NCBI RefSeq assembly: GCF_013752535.1
Contig: NZ_CP058348.1
Coordinates: 1,240,001-1,304,000 of the forward strand
From: Bdellovibrio sp. KM01
GTDB taxonomy: Bacteria; Bdellovibrionota; Bdellovibrionia; Bdellovibrionales; Bdellovibrionaceae
Length of the DNA: 64,000 nt
Direction: 5' to 3'
The notes beneath the pieces were generated by a model. That model saw only the letters and a program-made list of their open reading frames with translations. It ran no database searches and was not told the origin of the DNA. Position 1 is the first letter of the stretch. Each line of letters starts with the position of its first letter. This document shows, piece after piece, positions 26,766 to 35,628 of the stretch. The position numbers and the translations under genes are program-made.

Positions 26766-27614
26766 CTTAATATAGCTGGTTCCGTTGTCTTCGGGGGCTG
26801 GCAAGTGACCTGCGCGAATGTTAATTTGAATACTTGGTAGCAATAGCTTTGGCGCACTTAACGTGGCGTCGCGCTTGGTTCTGAACTCTACAAATTGATC
26901 TTTTGTGGTCTCTGCTTTCAGTTGAATGTTCTTAGCTTTTTCCTCGCCCACGGTTGTTTGATACTGCAGCTCGCGACCTTGCGGTTGATAGTCGTGACAA
27001 ACAAAAATGCGGGTTTCGTCAGGCAACGTGTAAATTTTCTTAGTGATCGAATCAAACAAAGCCTCGGCGCTGCCGGCTGGGAAGTCACAGCGGCCAGTTC
27101 CAGAGTCCGGCATAAAAAGCGCGTCCCCCGTGAACAATGCATCTTCTATCAAATAAGAAGCGCAGGCGGGAGTGTGGCCTGGAGTGAAAAATGTTTTGAT
27201 GCGAATCGATCCGGCGTTTAAAACTTCATTCTCTTTCATCAAGATATCAAAGTCGGCCCCAAATACGTTAAAGTCTTTGGGCATGTTAAAGACCGGCTTA
27301 AATAGCTTTTGCACCTCAGTGATTCGTTCGCCAATCGCTACTTTGATTCCGGGAAAAATATTTTTAAACAGTTGGGAGCTGGACAGGTGATCCGCGTGTG
27401 CATGTGTTTCTAGCACGAAGTGGGGAGTCAGCTTATTTTCTTTAATATAAGCGACGACCTGATCCATGGATTGTGTGGAGAGCTTTGATGATGCAGGATC
27501 ATAGTCCCATACGGGATCGATAATAACGGCATCTAGGGTGTTTGGGTCGTGAACGACATAGGTCAGTGTAAATGTCGCCGAGTCAAAGAAGTGTTGAATA
27601 CGGATCTTGTTCAT
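26748..27614 (-). CDS. ETHE1-like persulfide dioxygenase (MBL-fold hydrolase)
   Basis: A 288-residue metallo-beta-lactamase-fold protein. THAHADHL (His71, His73, Asp75, His76), TPGHTPACASYL (His147) and GDALFMPDSGTGRCDFPAGSA (Asp164) match the ETHE1/Blh persulfide dioxygenase signature rather than glyoxalase II. The family uses one iron and O2 to convert glutathione persulfide to sulfite. A long C-terminal tail with TKRDATLSAPKLLLPSIQIN is typical of the bacterial form. It is divergent from a rhodanese / sulfur-transport operon, so the two units likely make and handle sulfane sulfur together. AAAAGGAG gives a good ribosome binding site. Confidence 0.88.
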   Translation of the reverse strand: MNKIRIQHFFDSATFTLTYVVHDPNTLDAVIIDPVWDYDPASSKLSTQSMDQVVAYIKENKLTPHFVLETHAHADHLSSSQLFKNIFPGIKVAIGERITEVQKLFKPVFNMPKDFNVFGADFDILMKENEVLNAGSIRIKTFFTPGHTPACASYLIEDALFTGDALFMPDSGTGRCDFPAGSAEALFDSITKKIYTLPDETRIFVCHDYQPQGRELQYQTTVGEEKAKNIQLKAETTKDQFVEFRTKRDATLSAPKLLLPSIQINIRAGHLPAPEDNGTSYIKLPLRQ

Positions 27615-27677
27615 AATGAGACTCCTTTTTTGTGCCTTGGCTCAGATCCCACAATATTCCAAACCGAATGGGGTTCG

Positions 27678-27695
27678 TTATGTCGGTCATCATAA
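27678..27695. promoter_or_regulatory. dyad between the persulfide dioxygenase and sulfur operons
   Basis: TTATG and CATAA flank 8 nt and lie midway in the 132-bp divergent promoter region. The half-site spacing suits a dimeric Crp/Fnr-type protein, and such a regulator is encoded next door. Evidence is only the symmetry and location. Confidence 0.3.
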
Positions 27696-27746
27696 TGGGT
27701 CTGCCAAGAATAGCTTTAGGATGTCTGCATGTGAAGGAGAAAAAAT

Positions 27747-28061
27747 ATGCGCGAAATCACATGTGAGGATCTGCATAAAATGCTCAAAAAGATCAGAATC
27801 ATCGATGTGCGTACACCCGAGGAGTATCGGGGTGAGCTAGGGCATATCGCGGGCTCGGAGCTTGTCACGTTGGGGCCAGCATTGGAGACCTTTTTAAAGA
27901 CTCAAAGACATGATCAGGAAATGGTGTTTGTGTGTCGCAGTGGGGCTCGCTCTGGACAGACGACTCTGGCAAGTGAAGAGTTAGGCTATAGAAACACCTA
28001 CAACCTGGTCGGTGGGATGATTCGCTGGAATGAACTGGGTTACGAAAAGGAGAATCAATAA
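27747..28061 (+). CDS. single-domain rhodanese sulfurtransferase
   Basis: A 104-residue protein with one rhodanese domain: IIDVRTPEEYRGELGHIAGS at the N-terminal end and the active-site loop CRSGARSG with Cys63 as the persulfide carrier. It would move sulfane sulfur among thiosulfate, glutathione persulfide and cyanide-like acceptors in the cytoplasm. It starts the sulfur operon and has a strong SD (GAAGGAGA). Its product could feed the ETHE1-like enzyme divergently encoded. Confidence 0.9.
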   Translation: MREITCEDLHKMLKKIRIIDVRTPEEYRGELGHIAGSELVTLGPALETFLKTQRHDQEMVFVCRSGARSGQTTLASEELGYRNTYNLVGGMIRWNELGYEKENQ

Positions 28062-28062
28062 C

Positions 28063-28485
28063 ATGATGCAATCAATTCTTATGGCGCTTGCGGGCGGTGC
28101 TTTGATCGGACTCGCAGCTTCGTTGATGCTGATTTTAAATGGCCGAGTAACGGGAATCAGCGGTATTGCGAACGGGCTTTTAACTTTGCAAAAAGGCGAC
28201 TACCTGTGGAGAGCCACCTTTATCATCGGCTTGATTCTGGGTGGTGTGATATTGGCGCATTTCCAACCTGAGTTGTTTGCGAACACCAGTGCGCGTACCG
28301 AGGTGATGATCGCAATCGCTGGCGTGATTGTGGGTTTCGGTACAGTGTTGGGAAGCGGCTGCACCAGCGGGCATGGCGTTTGTGGAATTTCCAGGTTATC
28401 CCCACGGTCGTTGGTCGCAACGATTATTTTTATGTTGGTGGGTATGGTTTCGGCGACGATTTTAAAGTCGCTCTTGGAGGTGTAA
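28063..28485 (+). CDS. YeeE/YedE family membrane protein, first half (PmpA-like)
   Basis: 140 residues with four hydrophobic segments and the hallmark GSGCTSGHGVCGISRLSPRS, whose Cys residues guide sulfur species in the YeeE/TsuA thiosulfate channel family. The protein is half size, and the next gene supplies the other half. I start at ATG with AAAGGAGA 9 nt upstream; a longer frame opens inside the rhodanese gene and is not used. Likely imports thiosulfate or another sulfur anion as a heteromer. Confidence 0.85.
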   Translation: MMQSILMALAGGALIGLAASLMLILNGRVTGISGIANGLLTLQKGDYLWRATFIIGLILGGVILAHFQPELFANTSARTEVMIAIAGVIVGFGTVLGSGCTSGHGVCGISRLSPRSLVATIIFMLVGMVSATILKSLLEV

Positions 28486-28486
28486 A

Positions 28487-28921
28487 GTGAAGCGACAACA
28501 TGTTCAAGCGGGAGCTTCTTTTATCGTCGGATTGATTTTCGCATTGGGATTGGGAATCTCTGGCATGACTCAACCTCAAAAGGTCATCGGATTTCTGCAG
28601 TTAGGACAAGGCTGGGACCCCTCGTTGATGTTTGTGATGCTGGGAGCGATTCCGGTGAATGCGGTGGTGTATTTTTTAATCAGAAGAAAAACCTCTCCTT
28701 TGTTGGATACTCGATGGCATGTTCCGACCTCTCGTGAAATTACCAAGCCGTTGATGATCGGAAGTGCCTTGTTTGGTTTTGGCTGGGCCCTCGGTGGATA
28801 TTGTCCTGGGCCCGCTCTGACATCGTTAGGTGCCGGCTCAAGGAGTGCGATTTTATTTGTCGTATTTATGTTTTTAGGAATGATTTTGCAGCGTGGATAT
28901 CAGCGCTGGATCAAGTCTTAA
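28487..28921 (+). CDS. YeeE/YedE-type membrane protein, second half (DUF6691, PmpB-like)
   Basis: 144 residues with four hydrophobic segments. GISGMTQPQKVIGFL and WALGGYCPGPALTSLG are the usual motifs of the second half of the split YeeE/YedE system. It begins 1 bp after the first half. The pair makes a membrane channel for a sulfur compound, by family knowledge. Confidence 0.85.
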   Translation: MKRQHVQAGASFIVGLIFALGLGISGMTQPQKVIGFLQLGQGWDPSLMFVMLGAIPVNAVVYFLIRRKTSPLLDTRWHVPTSREITKPLMIGSALFGFGWALGGYCPGPALTSLGAGSRSAILFVVFMFLGMILQRGYQRWIKS

Positions 28922-28938
28922 GGTCAAGGGAGGTCCTC

Positions 28939-29724
28939 ATGGAACTGCTCGGATACTTTGGCGCAACTCTTATTGGGGTGTCTTTAGGATTTCTTGGGGG
29001 TGGGGGCTCGATTTTGGCTGTTCCCTTGTTAGTGTATATGTTTAAACTGCCGGCTGCGACCGCCACATTGTATTCTCTTTTTATTGTCGGTTTGACAAGT
29101 TTAGTGGGCTTTGTGCGCGCGGCCCGTCTTAAACAAGTAAGCTTTGCTGCAATGATGAGTTTTGCGATTCCAAGTCTTGCGGGTGTTCTTTTAGTTCGTC
29201 GAGTGTTCCTTCCTCTTATGCCAGGTCTTTTGGATTTTGGCTTTATGACTCTCAGTAAAGACACGTTGATAATGACAGCCTTCGCGCTGGTCATGTTATT
29301 GGCGTCGATTGCGATGATTCGCCCCGGTAAAAAAGACGTGGAACAAAAACTTCAGGATCCTTGGTGGCTTTCCGCTTTGAAAGCATTAGGTGTCGGGGCA
29401 GTGACTGGATTTGTGGGGGCCGGCGGAGGATTTCTGATAGTGCCAGCCTTGGTCGTTATGAGTCGCTTGCCAATGAAGATTGCTGTCGGTACTTCGTTGG
29501 GCGTGATCGCCTTCAATTCACTGTTTGGATTCTTAAGCGACGCCATCAGTGGTGTGGCGATGGATTTTGTTTTTGTATTGAAGATTTCAGTCCTGGCAAT
29601 TGCCGGAATCATCGTAGGATTAAAGTGGGGACAAAATACTTCTGATGCAAAATTAAAACCTCTCTTTGGGTACTTTGTTCTTATTGTCGGTGCGTTGATT
29701 TTTCTGTCGCAGTTTTCTTATTGA
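28939..29724 (+). CDS. TauE/SafE family sulfite/anion exporter
   Basis: 261 residues and eight predicted membrane segments in two repeats, each beginning with the family's Gly-rich motif ([20 protein letters not shown] and [20 protein letters not shown]). The family exports sulfite, sulfoacetate or related anions, or permits their uptake. I use the ATG with AAGGGAGG just upstream; a longer frame that opens inside the previous gene is not supported. It ends the sulfur operon and could export the sulfite formed by the persulfide dioxygenase. Confidence 0.88.
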   Translation: MELLGYFGATLIGVSLGFLGGGGSILAVPLLVYMFKLPAATATLYSLFIVGLTSLVGFVRAARLKQVSFAAMMSFAIPSLAGVLLVRRVFLPLMPGLLDFGFMTLSKDTLIMTAFALVMLLASIAMIRPGKKDVEQKLQDPWWLSALKALGVGAVTGFVGAGGGFLIVPALVVMSRLPMKIAVGTSLGVIAFNSLFGFLSDAISGVAMDFVFVLKISVLAIAGIIVGLKWGQNTSDAKLKPLFGYFVLIVGALIFLSQFSY

Positions 29725-29767
29725 CCTCACTCTCGAGGGGAATAGGATAAATATTCGAGAGGTTTCT

Positions 29768-31702
29768 ATGCACAATGAAGTTTATCCCATCAATCCTTCT
29801 TTAGAAAAAAACGCGATCATCACACCAGAAAAATACAAAAGCATGTATCAGAAATCCGTTCAGGATCCTGAGGGCTTTTGGGCCGAGCAAGCCGAGCGTC
29901 TGCACTGGTTTAAAAAATGGGACAAAGTTAAAAACACTTCTTTCAAAAAGCCCGTTAGCATCAAGTGGTTCGAAGGTGGGAAACTGAATGTTGCCTACAA
30001 CTGTATCGATCGTCATCTGGCAACCAAAGGCGACAAAGTCGCTTTGATCTGGGAAGCGGATGATATCAATACAGCCGCTAAAAAAATCACCTATAAACAA
30101 CTCCATCAGGAAGTCTGCCGCTTTTCCAACGTCCTAAAAAAGATGGGCGTTAAAAAAGGTGATGTTGTCACGATCTACATGCCGATGATTTTGGAAACGG
30201 TTTACGCAATGCTAGCGTGCGCACGTATTGGTGCTGTTCACTCCGTGGTCTTTGGTGGTTTTGCACCAGATTCAATTAGCGATCGCCTGTTGGATGGAAA
30301 ATCTAAATTCATCATCACGGCGGATTCTGGATTCCGCGGTGGTAAATCAGTTCCACTAAAAGACAACGTAGATAAAGCGGTGGCAAAAGCGGGGATCGTT
30401 GAAAAAGTTTTGGTGGTGAAGTACTCAAATGCTCCTGTGCAAATGAGTTCGGTGGATGTTTGGTATCACGACATGGTTCAAGGTGTGAGTGACCAGTGTG
30501 AAGCCGAACAAATGGATGCGGAAGATCCTCTGTTCATTCTTTATACTTCCGGCTCCACAGGCAAACCTAAAGGTGTGTTGCACACGACAGGTGGCTACTT
30601 GCTGTGGGCAAGCACCACTCACCAATACGTATTCGATTATCATGATAAAGATATTTACTGGTGCTCGGCCGATGTAGGTTGGGTGACGGGTCACAGCTAT
30701 ATTGTGTATGGGCCGCTCGCGAATGCCGCGACGACACTGTTCTTTGAAGGTGTTCCCAACTATCCAACACCGTCACGTTTTTGGCAGATCATTGAAAAAC
30801 ATAAAGTAAATTTATTCTATACTTCTCCAACAGCTCTTCGTTCTTTGATGCGCGAAGGAGATAAATGGGTGCAGGACTGTGATCGTTCGTCCTTAAGAAT
30901 TTTAGGAACGGTGGGTGAGCCGATTAATCCCGAGGCTTGGATTTGGTATTACGAAGTGGTGGGTGACAAACGTTGCCCGATCATGGATACTTGGTGGCAA
31001 ACGGAAACCGGTGGTTTCATGATCACACCGTTCCCGGGAGCAACGCCCCTAAAACCAGGTTCTGCAACTTTGCCATTCTTTGGTGTGCAGCCTCATCTGC
31101 TGACACCTGAAGGTAAAAAAATTGACGGTGCTGGCGAAGGTGTTTTAGCGATTGCTGATTCTTGGCCCGGTCAAATGCGTACGGTGTATGGCGATCATAA
31201 ACGCTTTGAAGAAACTTATTTCTCGGCTTATCCAGGATACTATTTCACGGGTGATGGATGTCGTCGCGACGAAGATGGATATTACTGGATCACAGGACGC
31301 GTGGATGACGTGATCAATGTTTCGGGCCATCGCATGGGGACTGCGGAAGTTGAGTCCGCGTTGGTTGCCAATCATCATGTCGCAGAGGCTGCTGTTGTGG
31401 GGTATCCTCACGATATCAAAGGCCAAGGGATTTACGCTTTCGTGACCCTGAAAACTGGAATCACACCCTCAGAAGACTTGCGTAAAGAGCTGATTCAAAC
31501 GGTTCGTAAAGAGATTGGACCCATCGCCACACCGGATTTAATCCAGTGGGCACCACGTTTGCCAAAGACCCGTTCGGGCAAAATCATGCGTCGAATTTTG
31601 CGAAAAATCGCGGAAAATCAACCAGATCAGCTAGGTGACATAACCACGCTTTCTGAGCCAGGAGTGGTTCAGGAGCTTGTAGACAACCGAATGAACAAGT
31701 GA
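29768..31702 (+). CDS. acs: acetyl-CoA synthetase
   Basis: A 644-residue AMP-forming acetate-CoA ligase of usual length. Motifs: [20 protein letters not shown] (P-loop A3), [32 protein letters not shown] (A5), the hinge Asp in [20 protein letters not shown], and the acetylation-controlled Lys in [17 protein letters not shown]. It turns acetate, ATP and CoA into acetyl-CoA, AMP and pyrophosphate in the cytosol. A predator can use it to capture acetate during growth on prey. It is followed 13 bp later by a membrane protein gene. SD GAGAGG lies before the ATG. Confidence 0.97.
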   Translation: MHNEVYPINPSLEKNAIITPEKYKSMYQKSVQDPEGFWAEQAERLHWFKKWDKVKNTSFKKPVSIKWFEGGKLNVAYNCIDRHLATKGDKVALIWEADDINTAAKKITYKQLHQEVCRFSNVLKKMGVKKGDVVTIYMPMILETVYAMLACARIGAVHSVVFGGFAPDSISDRLLDGKSKFIITADSGFRGGKSVPLKDNVDKAVAKAGIVEKVLVVKYSNAPVQMSSVDVWYHDMVQGVSDQCEAEQMDAEDPLFILYTSGSTGKPKGVLHTTGGYLLWASTTHQYVFDYHDKDIYWCSADVGWVTGHSYIVYGPLANAATTLFFEGVPNYPTPSRFWQIIEKHKVNLFYTSPTALRSLMREGDKWVQDCDRSSLRILGTVGEPINPEAWIWYYEVVGDKRCPIMDTWWQTETGGFMITPFPGATPLKPGSATLPFFGVQPHLLTPEGKKIDGAGEGVLAIADSWPGQMRTVYGDHKRFEETYFSAYPGYYFTGDGCRRDEDGYYWITGRVDDVINVSGHRMGTAEVESALVANHHVAEAAVVGYPHDIKGQGIYAFVTLKTGITPSEDLRKELIQTVRKEIGPIATPDLIQWAPRLPKTRSGKIMRRILRKIAENQPDQLGDITTLSEPGVVQELVDNRMNK

Positions 31703-31715
31703 TAGGTTCCTGGGC

Positions 31716-32234
31716 ATGACTACACGCATGATCACTCTTATCGTAATGGTTTTGGGCGCGGCATTTTCTCGTATTATCCCGCACCCGTGGAATTTCACTG
31801 CAATCGGGGCCATGGCTTTGTTCGGTGGCGCTTATTTCTCTGACAAAAGATTGTCGATGGCGGTTCCATTGGCAGCTTTGATGTTGAGCGATTTGTTCTT
31901 GGGTGGTTTTCACTCCACGACACTCTTTGTCTATGCCGCTTTCGCGTTGATCGTGATGATGGGCTGGTATTTGACCGAGAAAAAATCAGTGGCCCGCATT
32001 GGTGGTTTGTCTTTGGTGGCAAGCTCGGTATTTTTCCTGGTTTCAAACTTTGGTGTTTGGATCATGGATGGCATGTACGCTCCGACTTTCAAAGGTTTGG
32101 TTGAGTGCTACGTAGCTGCGATTCCATTCTTTGGTTATCAAGTGGCAGGGGACTTGTTCTTCTCTGCGGTGATGTTCGGTGGTTATGAGTTGGTGAAAAA
32201 GTACGCTTTCTCTCCAGCTGGAAAATTGGCGTAA
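31716..32234 (+). CDS. DUF6580-like membrane protein, putative transporter component
   Basis: 172 residues with five hydrophobic segments; RIIPHPWNFTAIGAMALFGG and LSDLFLGGFHSTTLFVYAAF are family-typical. The layout resembles ECF transporter substrate-binding subunits, but no ATPase or EcfT is near. It probably shares the acs transcript and ends before a clear terminator. Substrate unknown. Confidence 0.65.
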   Translation: MTTRMITLIVMVLGAAFSRIIPHPWNFTAIGAMALFGGAYFSDKRLSMAVPLAALMLSDLFLGGFHSTTLFVYAAFALIVMMGWYLTEKKSVARIGGLSLVASSVFFLVSNFGVWIMDGMYAPTFKGLVECYVAAIPFFGYQVAGDLFFSAVMFGGYELVKKYAFSPAGKLA

Positions 32235-32264
32235 AGCTGAGTTACCCAAATTCGAGTATTTTTT

Positions 32265-32291
32265 AAAGACTCCCGCTGGGGAGTCTTTTTG
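32265..32291 (+). terminator. terminator of the acs operon
   Basis: A perfect 10-bp stem (AAAGACTCCC with GGGAGTCTTT), loop GCTG, then a T run. It ends a few bases before the next gene's start region. Confidence 0.85.
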
Positions 32292-32303
32292 TTTGTGGCG
32301 GTT

Positions 32304-33371
32304 ATGAGTTCTGTGAAATTAGGTCTGCATAGACCGATTCTAAATGGCAAAGTTAATTTCCCTCTGTGCTTGGCGCCGATGGTGGGACTGACTCACGTGG
32401 CATTACGTGAAGTGATGCGCGAGTATTTGCCCCAAGGTGCTTACACGATCTGGCCGACTGAAATGTTAAACTCCCGCCGTATTCCTGATGAAAATCTGGA
32501 AACAACTCCTGAAACCATGCGTGCAGCGCACGAGCCCGGCCTGGTTCCACAAATCCTGGGTAACGAAGAGCAAGCCATCGCCGACAGCGTTAAGCGTCTG
32601 ATCGAGTGGGGTGCGGAAGCTATCGATATCAACATGGGTTGTCCCGTGCAGAAAGCTTTAAAGCATAATTACGGAGTGGCCCTGATGGGGGATCCAAATT
32701 ATGCAGCCGAAGTCGTGCGCATGACTGTCAAAAATTCCACAGTTCCTGTCAGTGTGAAGCTTCGTGCTGTGGGTTCGACCAAAGAGTTGGATGAATTGCT
32801 AACCTTTGTGGGTGGCTTAAGAAATTCTGGCGCTTCGTGGGTGTGTTTGCATCCGCGCACGGCCGCGCAAAAGCGTCGTGGCTGGGCTGATTGGGATCAG
32901 ATTAAACTTTTGCATGCAGCGGTGGATTTCCCCGTGATCGGCAACGGTGACGTGCAAACTGTTGAAGACGCCATCTTGATGTTAACTGAAACCGGCTGTG
33001 ACATGGCGATGTCGGGGCGTGCATTGGCCGCTCGTCCGTGGATGTTGTGGCAATTGGGTGAGCAGCTGGGCTTTGCAGCTCCGGCTGGTAAAGAAGGCCT
33101 TAAAGCTCCGCGCACCGCTGAAGAAGAAGGTGCTGAATACGGTCGCGTGTTAGTGAAGTTGATCGAACGCAGTCGTCATTATTTTGGCGAAGAACGCGCG
33201 ATGAGAAAAGTGCGCTTCTATGTGCGCACCACAAGTGTGTGGTTGGCGTTTGGTAATGCGTTAACCGGGGTGTGCGCGAAGGCACGTAATGTTGACGAGA
33301 TGCTCGAAGGGGTGGCGAAGTTTTTCTCAGTCCCGCATGAGATGTCTTTAAGAACAGAACTCCGTCAGTAA
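32304..33371 (+). CDS. tRNA-dihydrouridine synthase family protein
   Basis: A 355-residue FMN TIM barrel that reduces tRNA uridines to dihydrouridine. Key parts: LCLAPMVGLTHVALREVM (FMN site), INMGCPVQKALKHNYGVALM with the catalytic Cys, WVCLHPRTAAQKRRGWADWD, VIGNGDVQT and MSGRALAARPWML. This is not the DusC-like copy present at 44.3 kb; the sequence is closer to the DusB/Dus-general group with a distinct front end. The ATG chosen lies 13 bp after the acs-operon terminator; an in-frame upstream start falls in the terminator's T run. No strong ribosome binding site is visible. Confidence 0.88.
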   Translation: MSSVKLGLHRPILNGKVNFPLCLAPMVGLTHVALREVMREYLPQGAYTIWPTEMLNSRRIPDENLETTPETMRAAHEPGLVPQILGNEEQAIADSVKRLIEWGAEAIDINMGCPVQKALKHNYGVALMGDPNYAAEVVRMTVKNSTVPVSVKLRAVGSTKELDELLTFVGGLRNSGASWVCLHPRTAAQKRRGWADWDQIKLLHAAVDFPVIGNGDVQTVEDAILMLTETGCDMAMSGRALAARPWMLWQLGEQLGFAAPAGKEGLKAPRTAEEEGAEYGRVLVKLIERSRHYFGEERAMRKVRFYVRTTSVWLAFGNALTGVCAKARNVDEMLEGVAKFFSVPHEMSLRTELRQ

Positions 33372-33453
33372 TTCCTGTCTCAAATTGAGATCTCACGTAC
33401 CCTGAATTTGTATAACCTGAAAATCCCTTTTAAGCTTATCAAGCGGGGGATTG

Positions 33454-34395
33454 ATGACATCTAATCGTTTCACTTTGTCTGATCAAGTATTCACTGCCAG
33501 AGCTTTTTTCGGCAGTGCTGTTTTACCTATTTTTCTTATATATTTCTCGGCTCTTTTTCTTTACGAGGTTATTCAAAAGCCCGATCTTGAGAGCATCTTG
33601 GTTTTCAGTGGTTTTCTCCTGGTGACTGGCTTTTCCATAGCAGTATTGAAGCGTAGTTTAGAGCCAACTGTTGCCGTTTTCGAAAACGACACTTTGAACA
33701 TTCAAGCGCACAGGCTAAAAAGCTTTTCAATTGCAGTTCATTCAATTAAATCAGTTTCGTTTTTCCAAGGCTCCAATCTTCAGTTCAGATTAGAGAATGG
33801 AAGAAAATACTTGTTAGCTCGAATGCTTTATAGTCCGGAGGCGCTTGCATTTATGCAGGAGTTATTACGTCGCAACCCTTCCATTGACGCTGAAGAAGTA
33901 ATGCGGAGACTTGTTGAGGCACAACCTAAGATTGCGCCGAAAGGGCAGTATTCCAAGCAAATAGCCAGTCTCACGCGCATGGTATCGGTGGTCTTTTTCG
34001 TCAACTTGGTTGCCTTCATTTTATTTTTTACTATTTTCCCTTTTACGGTCGGCGCGACGGTTGAAAAATTGCATCGGTTCACATCGTGTACTTGGGCGAA
34101 AATGCTTTTAGGAACTTGGGGTGCTTGCTTGATGGCCTGTACTGGCACAGTCATGTTAGGAATGATCACAGTCTCTTTAGAAGATATTCTGTATTGGCGC
34201 CGATCGTGGGCCGATAAGGCGCGCGCCATCGTTCAGCTCATATTGCAGCCAAAGAACTTCACTTATTTTTATATTGGCATCTTTTTCGTTAGCATGCTGA
34301 CATTTCTTGCGCAGGTTGATTCGTCAAAACCGTCAAGAAACGTCGCGACTTCGTTTTCTGCATCTTCCTCTTCAACTGAGGTCTGCAAAAAATAA
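33454..34395 (+). CDS. multi-pass membrane protein with PH-like segment, unknown function
   Basis: Not recognised. 313 residues with hydrophobic segments near 20-40, 45-65, 175-200, 220-245 and 270-290. Between the second and third lies a soluble region (AVFENDTLNIQAHRLKSFSI, then IKSVSFFQGSNLQFRL) with the strand pattern of bacterial PH-like (bPH2/YdbS-type) domains. Ends in a Ser-rich tail. Short distance from GGGGGA to the ATG. Appears to be a single gene. Confidence 0.6.
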   Translation: MTSNRFTLSDQVFTARAFFGSAVLPIFLIYFSALFLYEVIQKPDLESILVFSGFLLVTGFSIAVLKRSLEPTVAVFENDTLNIQAHRLKSFSIAVHSIKSVSFFQGSNLQFRLENGRKYLLARMLYSPEALAFMQELLRRNPSIDAEEVMRRLVEAQPKIAPKGQYSKQIASLTRMVSVVFFVNLVAFILFFTIFPFTVGATVEKLHRFTSCTWAKMLLGTWGACLMACTGTVMLGMITVSLEDILYWRRSWADKARAIVQLILQPKNFTYFYIGIFFVSMLTFLAQVDSSKPSRNVATSFSASSSSTEVCKK

Positions 34396-34421
34396 TCTGT
34401 TGGGGTTTTGGAGCGGTCGAA

Positions 34422-35078
34422 TTACTTCTTGAAGACCCAATAAGGGCTTTTCGCCTTCACCGTTTTTAAATTATATTTATGCGCTACCCACTGCATGGTC
34501 TTTTCAGAAAAGAACGACACGTGAGTCAGGTCACGGCGATAGTGCCAATCATGAAAGTGAGCTTCGCCTTTGTGGGCCGAGGTCATCACCGCCAGAATGC
34601 CGCCATTTTTTAACATGCGCAGTTGTTGCTCGATATCGATTTTAGGATTGTGCAGATGCTCCCACACTTCAGTGGAAGTCACGATGCTGTAGGATTTTTT
34701 TAAAGCGTCTTGGTCTGGCTGATAGTACAAGTCGTAGTTCGTGACTTGATAATCTTTGGAAACAAAATAAGCCCCCAGAAAAGCCGTGGGACCACAGCCG
34801 TAATCCAGAAGTTGCAGATCACTGGCCGATTTTCCAGATTTTGCGGTGTACTCTTCGACGTCTTTCATCAATGGTGACAGAAAAGCGCGATAACCAGCTT
34901 GGTCTTCATTTTGATGAAAATCGTATCGGGCTTTTTCCTCGATCGCAGTCATGCGTTCCTCAGGAGCCATAAATATCAAGTCGCAGAGCGCGCAATGATA
35001 ATAGCTACGCTCAGGTTTTTTTATCACCTTGAAACGGGCTGAATCTGGGTTTTCGCAGAGAAGGCATTTCATCTCCAA
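34422..35078 (-). CDS. class I SAM methyltransferase with N-terminal zinc ribbon
   Basis: 218 residues. A CxxC...CxxC zinc ribbon opens the protein (CLLCENPDSARF, then CALCDLIFM) and a Methyltransf_23-type domain follows: LLDYGCGPTAFLGAYF is the SAM-binding glycine loop, and STEVWEHLHNP with GGILAVMTSAHKG are motifs II-III. Substrate unknown; similar two-part proteins methylate sugars or small molecules. The gene faces the glutaredoxin gene. Confidence 0.8.
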   Translation of the reverse strand: MEMKCLLCENPDSARFKVIKKPERSYYHCALCDLIFMAPEERMTAIEEKARYDFHQNEDQAGYRAFLSPLMKDVEEYTAKSGKSASDLQLLDYGCGPTAFLGAYFVSKDYQVTNYDLYYQPDQDALKKSYSIVTSTEVWEHLHNPKIDIEQQLRMLKNGGILAVMTSAHKGEAHFHDWHYRRDLTHVSFFSEKTMQWVAHKYNLKTVKAKSPYWVFKK

Positions 35079-35132
35079 GACCTTGTCCTTTTATGCAAAT
35101 TATGTCAAAAAGAAACTGGAAAGAGGTGTCAC

Positions 35133-35387
35133 ATGGCTAAAGTGCTTATGTATAAAAAGAATCCCTGCCCATACTGTGATCGCGCAACAACCTTTATGAC
35201 AAATAAAGGAATCGATTTCGAAGTGATCGACCTCACTGATAAACCTGAAGAAATTGATCGCATCAAAAATGAAACCGGTTGGAGAACCGTTCCAATCATC
35301 TTGATCAACGGCAAACTTGTCGGTGGCTACACGGATTTGAAAGCTCTCGATGAAGAGGGCAAGCTTGATGAAATGTTAAAAGGCTAA
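35133..35387 (+). CDS. grxC: glutaredoxin 3-type thiol reductase
   Basis: 84 residues of typical dithiol glutaredoxin: CPYC active site at residues 12-15, the cis-Pro motif WRTVPI and GGYTDLKALDEEGKL for glutathione binding. It reduces disulfides and glutathionylated proteins with glutathione. SD AAAGAGG just upstream. Monocistronic. Confidence 0.93.
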   Translation: MAKVLMYKKNPCPYCDRATTFMTNKGIDFEVIDLTDKPEEIDRIKNETGWRTVPIILINGKLVGGYTDLKALDEEGKLDEMLKG

Positions 35388-35466
35388 TCTCATCCTACTT
35401 AAGACTGGGTTTCACTCGGGAGTCCTTACGATTCTCTTGTGAAACAAGTCTAGTTCCCATCTTCCT

Positions 35467-35555
35467 CTCAGTTAGATTTTCTCCAACTGAGACACCCGCG
35501 CTAAACTATAAAAGTGTCTAGAGTTTACATCAGTTGCAAAGTTCTTTCGCAACTG
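35467..35555 (+). other. two hairpins in the leader region of the 3D-domain operon
   Basis: CTCAGTT/AACTGAG (35467-35473 with 35485-35491) and CAGTTGC/GCAACTG (35531-35537 with 35549-35555) are both perfect 7-bp stems. Both contain CAGTT and AACTG, so the outer arms could swap partners. They precede the exported 3D-domain gene by about 75 nt. No known riboswitch is recognised. Confidence 0.3.
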
Positions 35556-35628
35556 CCGCCAATCTAGAGCAGGTAGGACGGGTCCCTAACTTGCAGTACT
35601 TTGTTGAATGCTAAAGGGAAGATTTCTT

